From Luteolibacter sp. Y139 (lineage in GTDB: Bacteria > Verrucomicrobiota > Verrucomicrobiia > Verrucomicrobiales > Akkermansiaceae), in the NCBI RefSeq assembly GCF_038066715.1, contig NZ_JBBUKT010000014.1:1-64000 (forward strand): a stretch of DNA of 64,000 nucleotides. The letters are read 5' to 3'. Under the pieces are notes generated by a model. The model made no database searches and was not told the origin of the DNA. It saw only the letters and a program-made list of their open reading frames with translations. Of this stretch, positions 1 to 8,033 are shown piece after piece; within the stretch, counting starts at the first letter, position 1; each line of letters opens with the position of its first letter. A program made the translations under genes and the position numbers.

Positions 1-96
1 TCCAAGGCATGGCTTGCTCCTCTCCGGAGGTGTAAACCATGTCCCCGAACACCTGTTAACGATGTACCCGGTCTATACAGGCCCGCGCACCCAGCC

Positions 97-2289
97 TCAG
101 CCCTGCGGCTCGCCGTTCGGGAAGATCCCTTGGATCGGCGTCTCGACGTGCTTGTCGATCCACGAATCGAGCGCGGCCTTCATCACCTCCAGCACTTCCG
201 GCCGGCCGCTGGAAAGATCGCTGCGGCAATCGGGATCGGTATCGAGATGGAAGAGCCCGTAGTGGCGGTCGCCCGACTTGGTCGGCGTCGCCACCACCTT
301 CCAGTGGCGGGTGCGCAGAACCCGCTGCTTGGATGAAACCACGGCGTCATCCCACTTCTCCGGCAGGACGAAGTGGTAGTCGTAGTCGCGATCGATCGTG
401 ACCATTTCATCCATCGGCAGAATCGGCGGCCGCTCAACGCCCGGCACGCGAAACAGGATGTAAGGAAAGCTCGTCTCGCCGTAGAATGGCAGGTCGAGCG
501 GCGCATCCTTGCCACTCATCCAACCTGCGAGGCTGTGGCCTTCCCAGTTGGCAGGCTTTCCGATGCCCACAAGGTCTAACAAGGTCGGCGCGAGATCGAT
601 GGTCCGGATCTGCTCCGGCACCGACTTGCTGCTGATCCCGGGACCGGCGATGGCGAGCGGCAGGTGCGAGCAATGGTCGCCACCATTGAAACCGAGACCG
701 TGGGTCAGTGCGACGCCCGGCTCGTAGAGATCGTCGCCATGGTCCGCCGTGACCACGATGATGGTGTTCTTGGCGAGGCCGTTCTTCTCCAGCGCCGCAT
801 GGATCCGGGCGAAACAATCGTCGAAGTGGCGCGTGCAGCCATCGTAGAGTGCGCGAATCTGGCGGATATCCTCCGGTGGGAGGGCCTTCAGCTTGTCCTC
901 CATGTCGGTGCCGCTGACGAACTTGTTGATGTCGAAATCCACCTGCGTCTTGTTCTTCCCGCTGTAGGCAGGATCGGTGAAGTAGCGGGTATAGGGCTGG
1001 CCGCAGCTGTATGGCAGGTGATTGCAGGAGTAGAAGACGTGCCAGAAAAACGGCCGCCCGCTCGCCGCCTGGGCTGCCAGCTTGTCCTCGACGCGGGTGG
1101 TCACCACATCCGGAGTGACGAAGCGCGCGAAGGAGCTGATCTGCGGGAAGATCCGGTAGCCGACGGCATTGTCGAAATAGAGTGGCACCACCGAGTGCGC
1201 GAGCAGCACGGCCTGGCTGATATACATGCGGAAATTGTCGTAGCTGGAGACCGAGACGTCCTGGAAGCCGAGCGGCATCTGGGTGCTGTAGTTGGCACAC
1301 CAATCGCCCAGCACCGCGGTATCGTAGCCGCTCTCGGCGAGCACGTCGGGCAGCGTGCGGATGCGCCCTCGCGCGTCCTCGATCTGCTTCCGCGTCGGGA
1401 ACATGTGACGGAGGCCATGGCTGTGCGGATAGGAGGAGGAAAGCATGCTCACCGAGGACTCCAGCGTGGAGGCGATGGGCGTGAAGCAGCGCTCGAAGCG
1501 AACGGCATCCTTCGCCCACGCATCGATCTTCGGCGAAACGCCTTCGGCGGCAGCGGGGCCGTTCTTGCGTTCAGGTTGGTAGCCGCTGTAGCCGACCCGA
1601 TCGCCGCGCAATGAGTCCGAGCCGATGATGATGATGTTCGGCAGCTGCTTGCCTTCCGCCACCGGCTTCACCACCGCGCTCCCCTTTTCATGCGGCCAGA
1701 GGAAAGCGACGGCGGTGAAAATCAACGCCGCGCTTACGAAGGACCAACGCACCCGCGGGCCCATCCGACGCAGCCACCAGACCACGACTGCCACGGCCAC
1801 CAGACCCGGCAGCACGGTGAACAGCGCTCCATTGATGTAGGGACGCACCGCCACCGGCCAGAGCTCAGGAATGCGGAAGTACCAGTGCCCGTAGTCCCCT
1901 TCACTCAGGAAGTAGGGACGCTTGTACGCCATCCGCAGGATGAAGTAGCTGTGGATGGCCATCCCCATCAGGAAGGCCGGGATCAAGGCGGCACCGCGCC
2001 TTGAAGAGGGAAAACGTTTCCGCAGGGTCGCCACCGCCGGCAGCAGCACCAGGATCGCCGCCACCCAGAGGATGAGGTACCCCAGCAAGACGAGCAGGTT
2101 TTGCCCGATCATGAACGACAGGTGCTCGCTGCGGGCGATCTGGCTGAACTTGTTGTCCATCTGCTCGGTGCTGGAGGCGAGTGCCCACAGCGACCACAGG
2201 AAAAGTGCGGCCAGCCAGAGCCCCGAGCCCGCGGCCGTGCCCTTGAGCCAGCGCCACCACTTGTCCGCTTGAGTTGTCGTTTTCGTCAC
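97..2289 (-). CDS. Membrane-anchored sulfatase-fold phosphotransferase (LtaS/EptA-like)
   Basis: The 730-residue protein has about five N-terminal membrane segments (residues 20-40, 62-88, 100-120, 155-173, 183-198) followed by an alkaline-phosphatase-superfamily/sulfatase domain from about residue 215. Visible metal-site motifs are IIGSDSLRGD (Asp225) and VTADHGDD near residue 535. Aligning the segment before YPHSHG with arylsulfatases puts Thr275 (ASTLESS) where sulfatases carry the Cys/Ser that becomes formylglycine. Thr is the nucleophile in LtaS and EptA phosphotransferases, so transfer of a phospho-head group to a lipid or glycan outside the inner membrane is more likely than sulfate ester hydrolysis (inference). 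The start is GTG. It lies 34 bases after 2324-3421 and is probably co-transcribed with it. Substrate unknown. Confidence 0.8.
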   Translation of the reverse strand: MTKTTTQADKWWRWLKGTAAGSGLWLAALFLWSLWALASSTEQMDNKFSQIARSEHLSFMIGQNLLVLLGYLILWVAAILVLLPAVATLRKRFPSSRRGAALIPAFLMGMAIHSYFILRMAYKRPYFLSEGDYGHWYFRIPELWPVAVRPYINGALFTVLPGLVAVAVVVWWLRRMGPRVRWSFVSAALIFTAVAFLWPHEKGSAVVKPVAEGKQLPNIIIIGSDSLRGDRVGYSGYQPERKNGPAAAEGVSPKIDAWAKDAVRFERCFTPIASTLESSVSMLSSSYPHSHGLRHMFPTRKQIEDARGRIRTLPDVLAESGYDTAVLGDWCANYSTQMPLGFQDVSVSSYDNFRMYISQAVLLAHSVVPLYFDNAVGYRIFPQISSFARFVTPDVVTTRVEDKLAAQAASGRPFFWHVFYSCNHLPYSCGQPYTRYFTDPAYSGKNKTQVDFDINKFVSGTDMEDKLKALPPEDIRQIRALYDGCTRHFDDCFARIHAALEKNGLAKNTIIVVTADHGDDLYEPGVALTHGLGFNGGDHCSHLPLAIAGPGISSKSVPEQIRTIDLAPTLLDLVGIGKPANWEGHSLAGWMSGKDAPLDLPFYGETSFPYILFRVPGVERPPILPMDEMVTIDRDYDYHFVLPEKWDDAVVSSKQRVLRTRHWKVVATPTKSGDRHYGLFHLDTDPDCRSDLSSGRPEVLEVMKAALDSWIDKHVETPIQGIFPNGEPQG

Positions 2290-2323
2290 GCGGGCGGGAC
2301 GCTCGCAGGACCGCTCGCCGGGA

Positions 2324-3421
2324 TCAAGGGCGGTCCTTGGAAGGGTCCGTCACATACATCCAGCGCGGCTCGACCAGCTTGTCGATCACCACGCCGCGCG
2401 GCGACTGGCCGCCGGCTGGAAAGCGCAGCCGGGCGATGATCGTGGCCTTTCCGTCCGGTTCCCGTTTGAAAAACTCGTCCAGATCGCGGGCCACGTCGCT
2501 GCCGACAGGCGCATACCCAAAGAGGGATTCCTCCGAATCGCGGATATTCACCCGGTAGCATCGCCAGCGCCCGGCATTCGAGAACTCGTGGCTGTAGAAG
2601 GAATCCGGGGTCACCCAGACCCGGAAATCCATGGCATTGGTGGGACGCTCCGTCCGGTAGCGGTCCCAATCCATCGGCTGGTAGCAGACGAAGGTTTCCC
2701 AATCCACCCTCACGTCGGTGTCGCCATTCTGCTCCACGATCAGGTTTTGCGATCCTGCATCGCGGGTTTCCGCGCGGATGATCCAGAAATTGCCGCCGGC
2801 AATGCTGGCCGGCTGGAAGGTCGTCAGACGGGCAAATTTCATCGCGCGTTTCGGCCGGACCTTCCACTCCTCCTCGATCAAGGGCTTCACCCGATCCGGC
2901 TGGCGCACCACCGGCAGAATCTTCTCGATGGTGTCCGCCGCGAGAAAGTCGTGGACCACCTTTTCGATCCGGTCGACCAGCTCCCGCGCGGCGCGCTCCT
3001 CCGCCGCATCGTCCTCGTTCATATCCCGCACCACGGCCAGACGCTGGGCCACGTGCTGCTCGCCCTTCCGCATCTGGATCACCGCCCAGACTCCCGCCAC
3101 GATCACAGCCACCATCACCAGGATGAACCAACCATAGGGCACCCCCGCCAGCCGGCCATCGCGCAGCCCCCAGGGCTGCTCCACGTTTTCGGCGACTTCC
3201 TCCTTGTCGAGGATCGCCTCGACGCCGGGCTCCTGGCTGCGGCCCCCGAAATTATCCCGAGGCTCGGATTCCAGCCGCGCCGGGGCCTCGGCCACCTCTT
3301 GCGGGGCGAGCCGCTGGACCTGCTCGAAGGACGTGCCCGCCGCCTTCAGCCGCACCACTCCGTCATCGGTCTTCTCGGCCTCGTCGTCGACGACGCGCAG
3401 CTTTGGATCGGGCTCGGACAT
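2324..3421 (-). CDS. Single-pass membrane protein of unknown function
   Basis: This 365-residue protein is not recognised. It has a charged N-terminal region of about 95 residues, one membrane segment at about 97-117 (WFILVMVAVIVAGVWAVI), a charged helical stretch rich in Glu/Arg, and a C-terminal half rich in Trp, Tyr and Phe that looks like a folded beta domain (for example FWIIRAETRD and WETFVCYQPMDWDRY). A longer frame reaches 3460, but I chose the ATG at 3421 because it begins the acidic MSEPDP sequence without an odd hydrophobic leader. It is the first gene of a minus-strand pair with the membrane phosphotransferase downstream, so a role in the same envelope process is possible. Its start faces the glycosyltransferase gene at 3499 across a 77-base divergent promoter region. 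Confidence 0.8.
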   Translation of the reverse strand: MSEPDPKLRVVDDEAEKTDDGVVRLKAAGTSFEQVQRLAPQEVAEAPARLESEPRDNFGGRSQEPGVEAILDKEEVAENVEQPWGLRDGRLAGVPYGWFILVMVAVIVAGVWAVIQMRKGEQHVAQRLAVVRDMNEDDAAEERAARELVDRIEKVVHDFLAADTIEKILPVVRQPDRVKPLIEEEWKVRPKRAMKFARLTTFQPASIAGGNFWIIRAETRDAGSQNLIVEQNGDTDVRVDWETFVCYQPMDWDRYRTERPTNAMDFRVWVTPDSFYSHEFSNAGRWRCYRVNIRDSEESLFGYAPVGSDVARDLDEFFKREPDGKATIIARLRFPAGGQSPRGVVIDKLVEPRWMYVTDPSKDRP

Positions 3422-3498
3422 GCGTTGGCCGACGAAAACCGCAAAAGCCGTTCGACGCAATGCCTCGATTTGGCTTATGAACCGCGCGCCAACCGCCG

Positions 3499-4608
3499 AT
3501 GCCTGCCCGGATCCTCATTTGCACTGCCGCCTTCGGCGAAGGCCACAATAGCGCCGCCCGCAATCTGGCGCTGGCGCTCCAGGAAGTTGGCGCCGAGGCC
3601 CGGGTAGCGGATCCCTGCATGCTGGGAACCCCTCACACCACCCGCTGGATCTGCAATGGCTACCGCTTCGTCACCACGCGGTTTCCCCGGCTCTGGTATC
3701 AGGTGTATCTGCGCACCGCGGACGTCGATTTCTCCAAGCAGCGGATGCCGCTGATGCGGAAGCCGGAGCGGAAGCTCGGCGAGCTGGTGGACACATGGAA
3801 ACCGGACGCGATCGTCGCCACCTACCCGCTCTACCCGTATTTCCTCGAGCGCCTGCTGGAGGGAAATCCGAATCCGCCGAAGATCTTCACCGTCGTCACC
3901 GACTCGATCGAAATCAATGCCGCCTGGCTGAAATGCCCGACCGCCGAGTGGCTGGTCTCCGATCCCTACACGCGCGACGCGATGGTCCGCGGCGGTCTCC
4001 CGGCGGAGCGCGTGATCGATACCGGCTTCCCGGTGAATCCCGCTTTTTCCCGGCTCACCCCGGTCGCGGCAAGTGATGCCTGCGAGCCCTTCAAGGTACT
4101 CTTTTTCACCACCTCCCGCCGCCTTCAGGTCCGGCGCTTCGCCAAGGCCGTCCTCCAAGCGTCTCCGCGCACCGAGATCACGATCGTGCTCGGCAAGAAC
4201 GTCCGCCATCTGTGGAAGAAGGCGAAGGAGATCCGCGATGCCTTCCCCGGCCGCGTGAAGGTCAAGGGCTGGACCCGCAAGGTCCCGCAGCTGCTCAACA
4301 GCCACCACATGGTCATCGGCAAGGCCGGCGGCGCGACCGTCCACGAGGCGCTCGCGGCCCGATGCCCGATGCTGGTGCACCACCTGGTCCCCGGTCAGGA
4401 AGAAGGCAATCTTCGCTTGTTAGAGGCGGTCGGCGGTGGTCGCCTGGCGGACACGCCGGAAACCATGCGAGCTGCCGTGACGGACCTGCTTGCCGACGAT
4501 GCTGCCTTGTGGCGAGGCATGAAGCGCAAGCTCGCCGCGCATGGACGGAATGCGGGGGCGATTGCCTCTGCGAGGCATGTGCTGGGACGGTGCGAAACGG
4601 GAAAGTGA
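3499..4608 (+). CDS. MGDG synthase-like glycosyltransferase (GT28 family)
   Basis: The 369-residue protein has the two-lobed plan of processive diacylglycerol glycosyltransferases and plant MGDG synthases. The N-terminal lobe carries the GEGHNSAARNL loop (residues 13-23). The C-terminal lobe carries the nucleotide-sugar motif GKAGGATVHEAL (from residue 274) and the following PMLVHHLVPGQEEGN stretch, typical of GT28 enzymes. It should transfer a hexose from a nucleotide sugar to diacylglycerol at the cytoplasmic face of the membrane. Sugar specificity cannot be read from sequence. It diverges from an operon encoding an LtaS-like phosphotransferase. In Gram-positives, a glycolipid anchor synthase and LtaS act in one pathway, so a functional link here is a reasonable hypothesis. 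Confidence 0.88.
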   Translation: MPARILICTAAFGEGHNSAARNLALALQEVGAEARVADPCMLGTPHTTRWICNGYRFVTTRFPRLWYQVYLRTADVDFSKQRMPLMRKPERKLGELVDTWKPDAIVATYPLYPYFLERLLEGNPNPPKIFTVVTDSIEINAAWLKCPTAEWLVSDPYTRDAMVRGGLPAERVIDTGFPVNPAFSRLTPVAASDACEPFKVLFFTTSRRLQVRRFAKAVLQASPRTEITIVLGKNVRHLWKKAKEIRDAFPGRVKVKGWTRKVPQLLNSHHMVIGKAGGATVHEALAARCPMLVHHLVPGQEEGNLRLLEAVGGGRLADTPETMRAAVTDLLADDAALWRGMKRKLAAHGRNAGAIASARHVLGRCETGK

Positions 4609-4637
4609 AGGGCAGCTTGGCGGGCTGAGCCACTGTC

Positions 4638-5543
4638 TCACCGGACGAACCTATAGGCAGTCACCACTCCAGCCCTGAGGCTGACAATTGCCGCATCCAC
4701 GATAGCGGGACTCAAATCGGGCTCCAATATTCGGAAGACCCCAAAAAACCGCACCATGAAGTCCCGGCGAGCGGAAGGAAGTGCGTGGAGGACCACAATC
4801 TGGGAATCGTCGGGCTTTATGCCCTCAGGCACCGTGAACCAAGTCAGCAGCCCATAACCGACCGAATACCGGCTGACAGGATCCGTGAGAAAAATCCGCA
4901 CCAAGCCCGGAAGGAAGTAGAGGAATCCTTTGCTGCCGAGCGCTTGGATGCCCTCGATCACACCACCTTGGGAATCGAAGTCTTTGGCTTCCACATCGCG
5001 CCAATCCTTTCCACAGAGGTTGTCCAACGTTGCTTCCCATTCGTTCGGATATGAATCCGCCAATTGATCATCTCCCGGGTAGCTGATGTCGGAGAACTCT
5101 TGATTCAACTTCTCCAGAAGCATTCCGATGGAAGCCTCTTTGACCTCGCGCTTCCTCCGCATCAGGTGCTCCTCGATGAAGGCGCAGCCATAGTCGCGGG
5201 CGACCTCCAATCCGGCTTCGATGTTTGCGCCGGCAGCGATAAGAAGGTCGATCACCTCGGTGGATTCTCGTTCGACCGGCGTGCCACTCTGGAGAGCCGT
5301 ATCGATGACCAGGTCCACCGCATGCGCCAATGGCGTGCCTGCCAAGGAAATCGCTTCGATGTCCGCACCCACTTCGAGCAAGCGCCGGACCACTTCCGTC
5401 TGCCCGTTCTCAATCGCGGCATGCAACGGCGTGAGTCCCTTGTCTTCGGCATCGACCCTCGCCCCTTCCGATAACAGCGATTCGACAGCTTCCATATCAC
5501 CGCGGAACGCGGCTTCAATGAGAAGGACGGATGTTGGCTCCAT
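4638..5543 (-). CDS. Ankyrin-repeat protein with unknown C-terminal domain
   Basis: The 301-residue protein begins with two clear ankyrin repeats (residues about 5-75; GLTPLHAAIENGQTEVVRRLLEVGADIEA is typical in pattern), one degenerate repeat with an insertion (75-115), then a charged linker and a C-terminal domain of about 160 residues with no family I recognise. No signal peptide is visible, so it is probably cytosolic. Base composition is lower in GC than in the neighbours, with more AAG/GAA/TTC-type codons, which suggests a recently acquired or weakly expressed gene. It converges with the glycosyltransferase gene and diverges from the TPR gene at 5635. Ankyrin repeats suggest protein binding; no partner is indicated. 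Confidence 0.8.
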   Translation of the reverse strand: MEPTSVLLIEAAFRGDMEAVESLLSEGARVDAEDKGLTPLHAAIENGQTEVVRRLLEVGADIEAISLAGTPLAHAVDLVIDTALQSGTPVERESTEVIDLLIAAGANIEAGLEVARDYGCAFIEEHLMRRKREVKEASIGMLLEKLNQEFSDISYPGDDQLADSYPNEWEATLDNLCGKDWRDVEAKDFDSQGGVIEGIQALGSKGFLYFLPGLVRIFLTDPVSRYSVGYGLLTWFTVPEGIKPDDSQIVVLHALPSARRDFMVRFFGVFRILEPDLSPAIVDAAIVSLRAGVVTAYRFVR

Positions 5544-5585
5544 GGGCGATGCGGGAAGTTAGATTCCAGATCGTGACAGGGAGAA

Positions 5586-5604
5586 GCCCGGACTTGCTCC
5601 GGGC
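5586..5604. repeat. Short GC-rich hairpin between divergent genes
   Basis: GCCCGGA (5586-5592) and TCCGGGC (5598-5604) form a perfect 7-bp stem with a 5-base loop, between the divergent ankyrin and TPR genes and 30 bases before the ATG at 5635. It could be a 5' UTR structure or a short REP-like palindrome. No further copy was noticed in the window. Confidence 0.4.
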
Positions 5605-5634
5605 ACGCCCTCCCTGCTCGCCAAGCGGACAAAA

Positions 5635-6498
5635 ATGGAGATACTCCGGAAAGTGCCACACCGGATCCTCGTCACGCTGCCGTTGCTTTTGGGCTTCGCC
5701 GCTTGGTTCTTCTGGCAAGCGGGTTCCAATGAAGAATCCACAAGAAAGAGCCGACCTCCCGGATTGCTGTCATCTCGGTCAGGAGAGCACCTGGATTCCT
5801 CCACATCCCTTTCTGGTCCCGGCGATGCCGAGTCTCGGATCGCAGCTTCCATCAGGAATGGTGACCGCGCCTTGGCCGCCATGGAGTCGGTTGAAGCCGG
5901 GCGATATTACTTCGCCGCCTTTTTGGCCGCACGCAGGTTGCACTCCAGCCATCCGGACGATCCGAAGATTCAGAACCTGCTCGCATATGCCTTCGGCAAG
6001 CTCGGGGACGCTCTGAAACAGTCGGAAGGAGAGGAAGATCAGGTCGTGGAATGGCACCGTATCGCGCTCGGTCATCTCGAACAATTGTCCCGAAGCGAGC
6101 CCGGGAACCTCCAGTGGCAGCTTCCTCTCTCCACATCCTACGCGTCCATGGGCAAGATGGCCTTGAAAAAAGGAGACCTCGATGACGCTAGATATCGTTT
6201 GGAAGCCAATCACTCCATCCGTGAGAAGCTGGCGTTGGATTCCCCGGGCGATCCTCTTCAACAAGTCTCCCTGGCAGACTCACATCTCGCGCTGGCAGAT
6301 ATCTCCCTGCGCGCTGGCAAACAACAGGACGCAAGCAGCCACTTCAACATCGCCAGAGGACAGATCGAACAGGCCGTCGCCACGGGATCCACATCCATTT
6401 CATCGGACTACGCGCTCGTTCTGAAAACGGTCCTCTCCAATTTTGAAGGACGGCTGAATGCTTCGCAGGAAGCTACTACGACAGAAGGCATGCACTGA
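5635..6498 (+). CDS. Membrane-anchored TPR-like protein
   Basis: The 287-residue protein has an N-terminal membrane anchor (residues 9-27, VPHRILVTLPLLLGFAAWFFW), a Ser/Arg-rich linker, then about 200 residues of helical-hairpin sequence with TPR-like Ala/Gly/Tyr spacing (for example NLLAYAFGKLGDALKQSEG, then LSTSYASMGKMALKKGDLD, then SLADSHLALADISLRAGKQ). The pattern resembles TPR tails seen on large Ser/Thr kinases of this phylum, but no kinase domain is present. It may be a stand-alone adaptor or a remnant of such a protein (inference). It lies in the same lower-GC stretch as the ankyrin gene. Confidence 0.72.
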   Translation: MEILRKVPHRILVTLPLLLGFAAWFFWQAGSNEESTRKSRPPGLLSSRSGEHLDSSTSLSGPGDAESRIAASIRNGDRALAAMESVEAGRYYFAAFLAARRLHSSHPDDPKIQNLLAYAFGKLGDALKQSEGEEDQVVEWHRIALGHLEQLSRSEPGNLQWQLPLSTSYASMGKMALKKGDLDDARYRLEANHSIREKLALDSPGDPLQQVSLADSHLALADISLRAGKQQDASSHFNIARGQIEQAVATGSTSISSDYALVLKTVLSNFEGRLNASQEATTTEGMH

Positions 6499-6555
6499 GG
6501 ACCGGCACTCTGCGATTGGCAGGCCTCTCGTCTTCCTTCAGCGTTCCCCTACCCC

Positions 6556-7155
6556 ATGACCTTCCTCTTCGACATCGGCAAGGTGATCCTCGATTTCCAC
6601 TTCGAGCCCTCGCTTGCCAAGCTGCTGCCGCCGGGAACCGAGAACGGCCCGGAGCGGCTGTCGGTTTTGTTAGAGAAGAAGGACGACTTTGAAGGCGGGC
6701 GCATCCCGGTCACCGAATACGTTCCGTGGGCGATCGAGCGCCTGGGCTCGTCGGTCAGCGAGGCGGACTTCCTTCACGCCTGGCGGAACATCTTCACGCC
6801 GAACCTGCCGATGTGGCAGGTGATCGAGAGCCTCGCGGCGGGCGGCCACCAGCTGATCCTGTTTTCGAATACCAATGGCATCCATTGCCCGTGGATTTTC
6901 GAGACCTATGAGGTCTTCCGCCACTTCGGCGGCGCGGTGCTTTCCTACGAGACCGGCTCGATCAAACCGGAGCCGGCGATCTACCACCACGCGATCACTG
7001 CCCATGGCCTGAAGCCGGCGGAGACTCGCTACATCGACGATCTGCCGGCAAACATCGAGACCGGCAGGAAGCTCGGTTTCCGCTCGTGGCAGTATGACCT
7101 GAACGACCACGCCGCCTTCGAGCGCTGGCTGGCGACGGAGTTGCTGCACGGGTGA
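6556..7155 (+). CDS. HAD-family phosphatase, YihX-like
   Basis: The 199-residue protein has the HAD motifs in order: motif I FDIGKVI with nucleophile Asp6 (the FDxGxV form common in YihX-type sugar phosphatases, where the usual second Asp is Gly), motif II LFSNTNG, motif III Lys in SIKPEPAIY, and motif IV YIDDLPANIETG. The cap inserted between motifs I and II is alpha-helical (subclass I). A cytosolic phosphatase acting on a small phosphorylated metabolite such as a hexose phosphate is likely; the exact substrate cannot be assigned. It lies just upstream of the metal-responsive operator but appears to be a separate unit. Confidence 0.85.
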   Translation: MTFLFDIGKVILDFHFEPSLAKLLPPGTENGPERLSVLLEKKDDFEGGRIPVTEYVPWAIERLGSSVSEADFLHAWRNIFTPNLPMWQVIESLAAGGHQLILFSNTNGIHCPWIFETYEVFRHFGGAVLSYETGSIKPEPAIYHHAITAHGLKPAETRYIDDLPANIETGRKLGFRSWQYDLNDHAAFERWLATELLHG

Positions 7156-7209
7156 GTTTCGCCCGCTGATCCGGGGCCGGACCAATTGTTAGAACGAAAG
7201 GCTTGCGTC

Positions 7210-7231
7210 AAAATTAGCCTTGGCTAATTTT
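7210..7231. promoter_or_regulatory. MntR/DtxR-like operator 1 (perfect palindrome)
   Basis: Perfect 10-bp arms AAAATTAGCC (7210-7219) and GGCTAATTTT (7222-7231), separated by TT, end 7 bases before the ATG of the outer-membrane protein gene. A candidate -35 TTGCGT (7203-7208) and -10 TAATTT (7225-7230) with 16-base spacing overlap it, so a bound repressor would block the promoter. The TAGC-N4-GCTA core resembles the E. coli MntR box, and the next gene cluster encodes a Mn/Fe-type importer. Operator 2 (8002-8023) matches at 17 of 22 positions. The regulator itself is not in the window. Confidence 0.75.
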
Positions 7232-7238
7232 TCATCCA

Positions 7239-7997
7239 ATGACTAACCCAACCTTCCGCCTGCTGTTGTTTCCAGCGCTGGCCGCTCCCCTTGCAGCAGA
7301 GGAACTTCGTCCACTGAGCACCGACCGGCCGGACACCACCGAAAGCGCCTACACCGTCGATGCCGGTCACTTTCAGTTCGAGATGGAGGCCATCGCTTGG
7401 ACCCGCGATGGCGATGAGGACAGCGTTTCGCTCGGCGAGCTGAACGCCAAATACGGCCTCAATCCCTGCACCGACCTCCAAGTCGTGATCCCCTTCTACA
7501 CCCACGAGGACAGCGGCGCGGAGGGTTTCGGCGACATCGAGATCCGCCTGAAGCGCAACCTCTGGGGAAATGACGAGAGCTCCACCGCACTCGCCGTGAT
7601 GCCCTACCTCAAGCTTCCCACCGCCCACAGCGACCTCGGCAACGGCAAGCTGGAGGGAGGTATCATCGTCCCGCTCGCCTTTGAGGGCCCGGGCGAGTGG
7701 AGCTGCGCGGTGATGACCCAGCTCGATATCGCCGAGGACTCGGACGGCAGCGGCTACCACGCGGTTTCCCTGAACTCCGCCACTGCCAGCCACGCAATCA
7801 CCGACAAGATGGCCGCGTTCTTCGAACTGGTCGGCATTTTCAGCGCCGACTCGGACGACCACACCGAGGCCTATTTCAACACCGGCTGCACCTACGCGCT
7901 GGATTCCACCACCCAGCTCGACGGCGGCGTCCGGCTTGGCCTGACCGATGCTTCGGCGGACGTGACCCCGTTCCTCGGCCTGAGTAAGAAGTTTTAA
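7239..7997 (+). CDS. Outer-membrane beta-barrel transporter-like protein
   Basis: The 252-residue protein starts with a short hydrophobic leader (LLLFPALAAPLAAEE), then RPLSTDRPDTTES, a beginning typical of the 'transporter'/phenol-degradation MetA-like outer-membrane family. It continues as alternating beta-strand sequence and ends in Phe (GLSKKF), the usual terminal signature of beta-barrels recognised by the Bam machinery. Many Asp/Glu residues lie in loops. It is preceded by operator 1 and followed 36 bases later by a Mn/Fe ABC importer with a near-identical operator, so I infer a role in letting metal ions or a metal complex across the outer membrane. The family alone does not prove substrate. 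Confidence 0.75.
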   Translation: MTNPTFRLLLFPALAAPLAAEELRPLSTDRPDTTESAYTVDAGHFQFEMEAIAWTRDGDEDSVSLGELNAKYGLNPCTDLQVVIPFYTHEDSGAEGFGDIEIRLKRNLWGNDESSTALAVMPYLKLPTAHSDLGNGKLEGGIIVPLAFEGPGEWSCAVMTQLDIAEDSDGSGYHAVSLNSATASHAITDKMAAFFELVGIFSADSDDHTEAYFNTGCTYALDSTTQLDGGVRLGLTDASADVTPFLGLSKKF

Positions 7998-8001
7998 CCC
8001 A

Positions 8002-8023
8002 AAATTTAGCCTCCGCTAAGATT
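8002..8023. promoter_or_regulatory. MntR/DtxR-like operator 2 (imperfect palindrome)
   Basis: The site has TTAGC and GCTAA half-sites around a 4-base centre and agrees with operator 1 at 17 of 22 positions. It lies 10 bases before the ATG of the solute-binding protein gene and 4 bases after the stop of the preceding gene. Position relative to the start codon is nearly the same as for operator 1, which supports a shared repressor. Confidence 0.7.
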
Positions 8024-8033
8024 CTACGTTGCG

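Noticed and set aside
97-2289. Classical formylglycine sulfatase
   Set aside because: The position of the Cys/Ser that is converted to formylglycine holds Thr275, and the N-terminus is multi-spanning membrane, as in LtaS/EptA-type enzymes.
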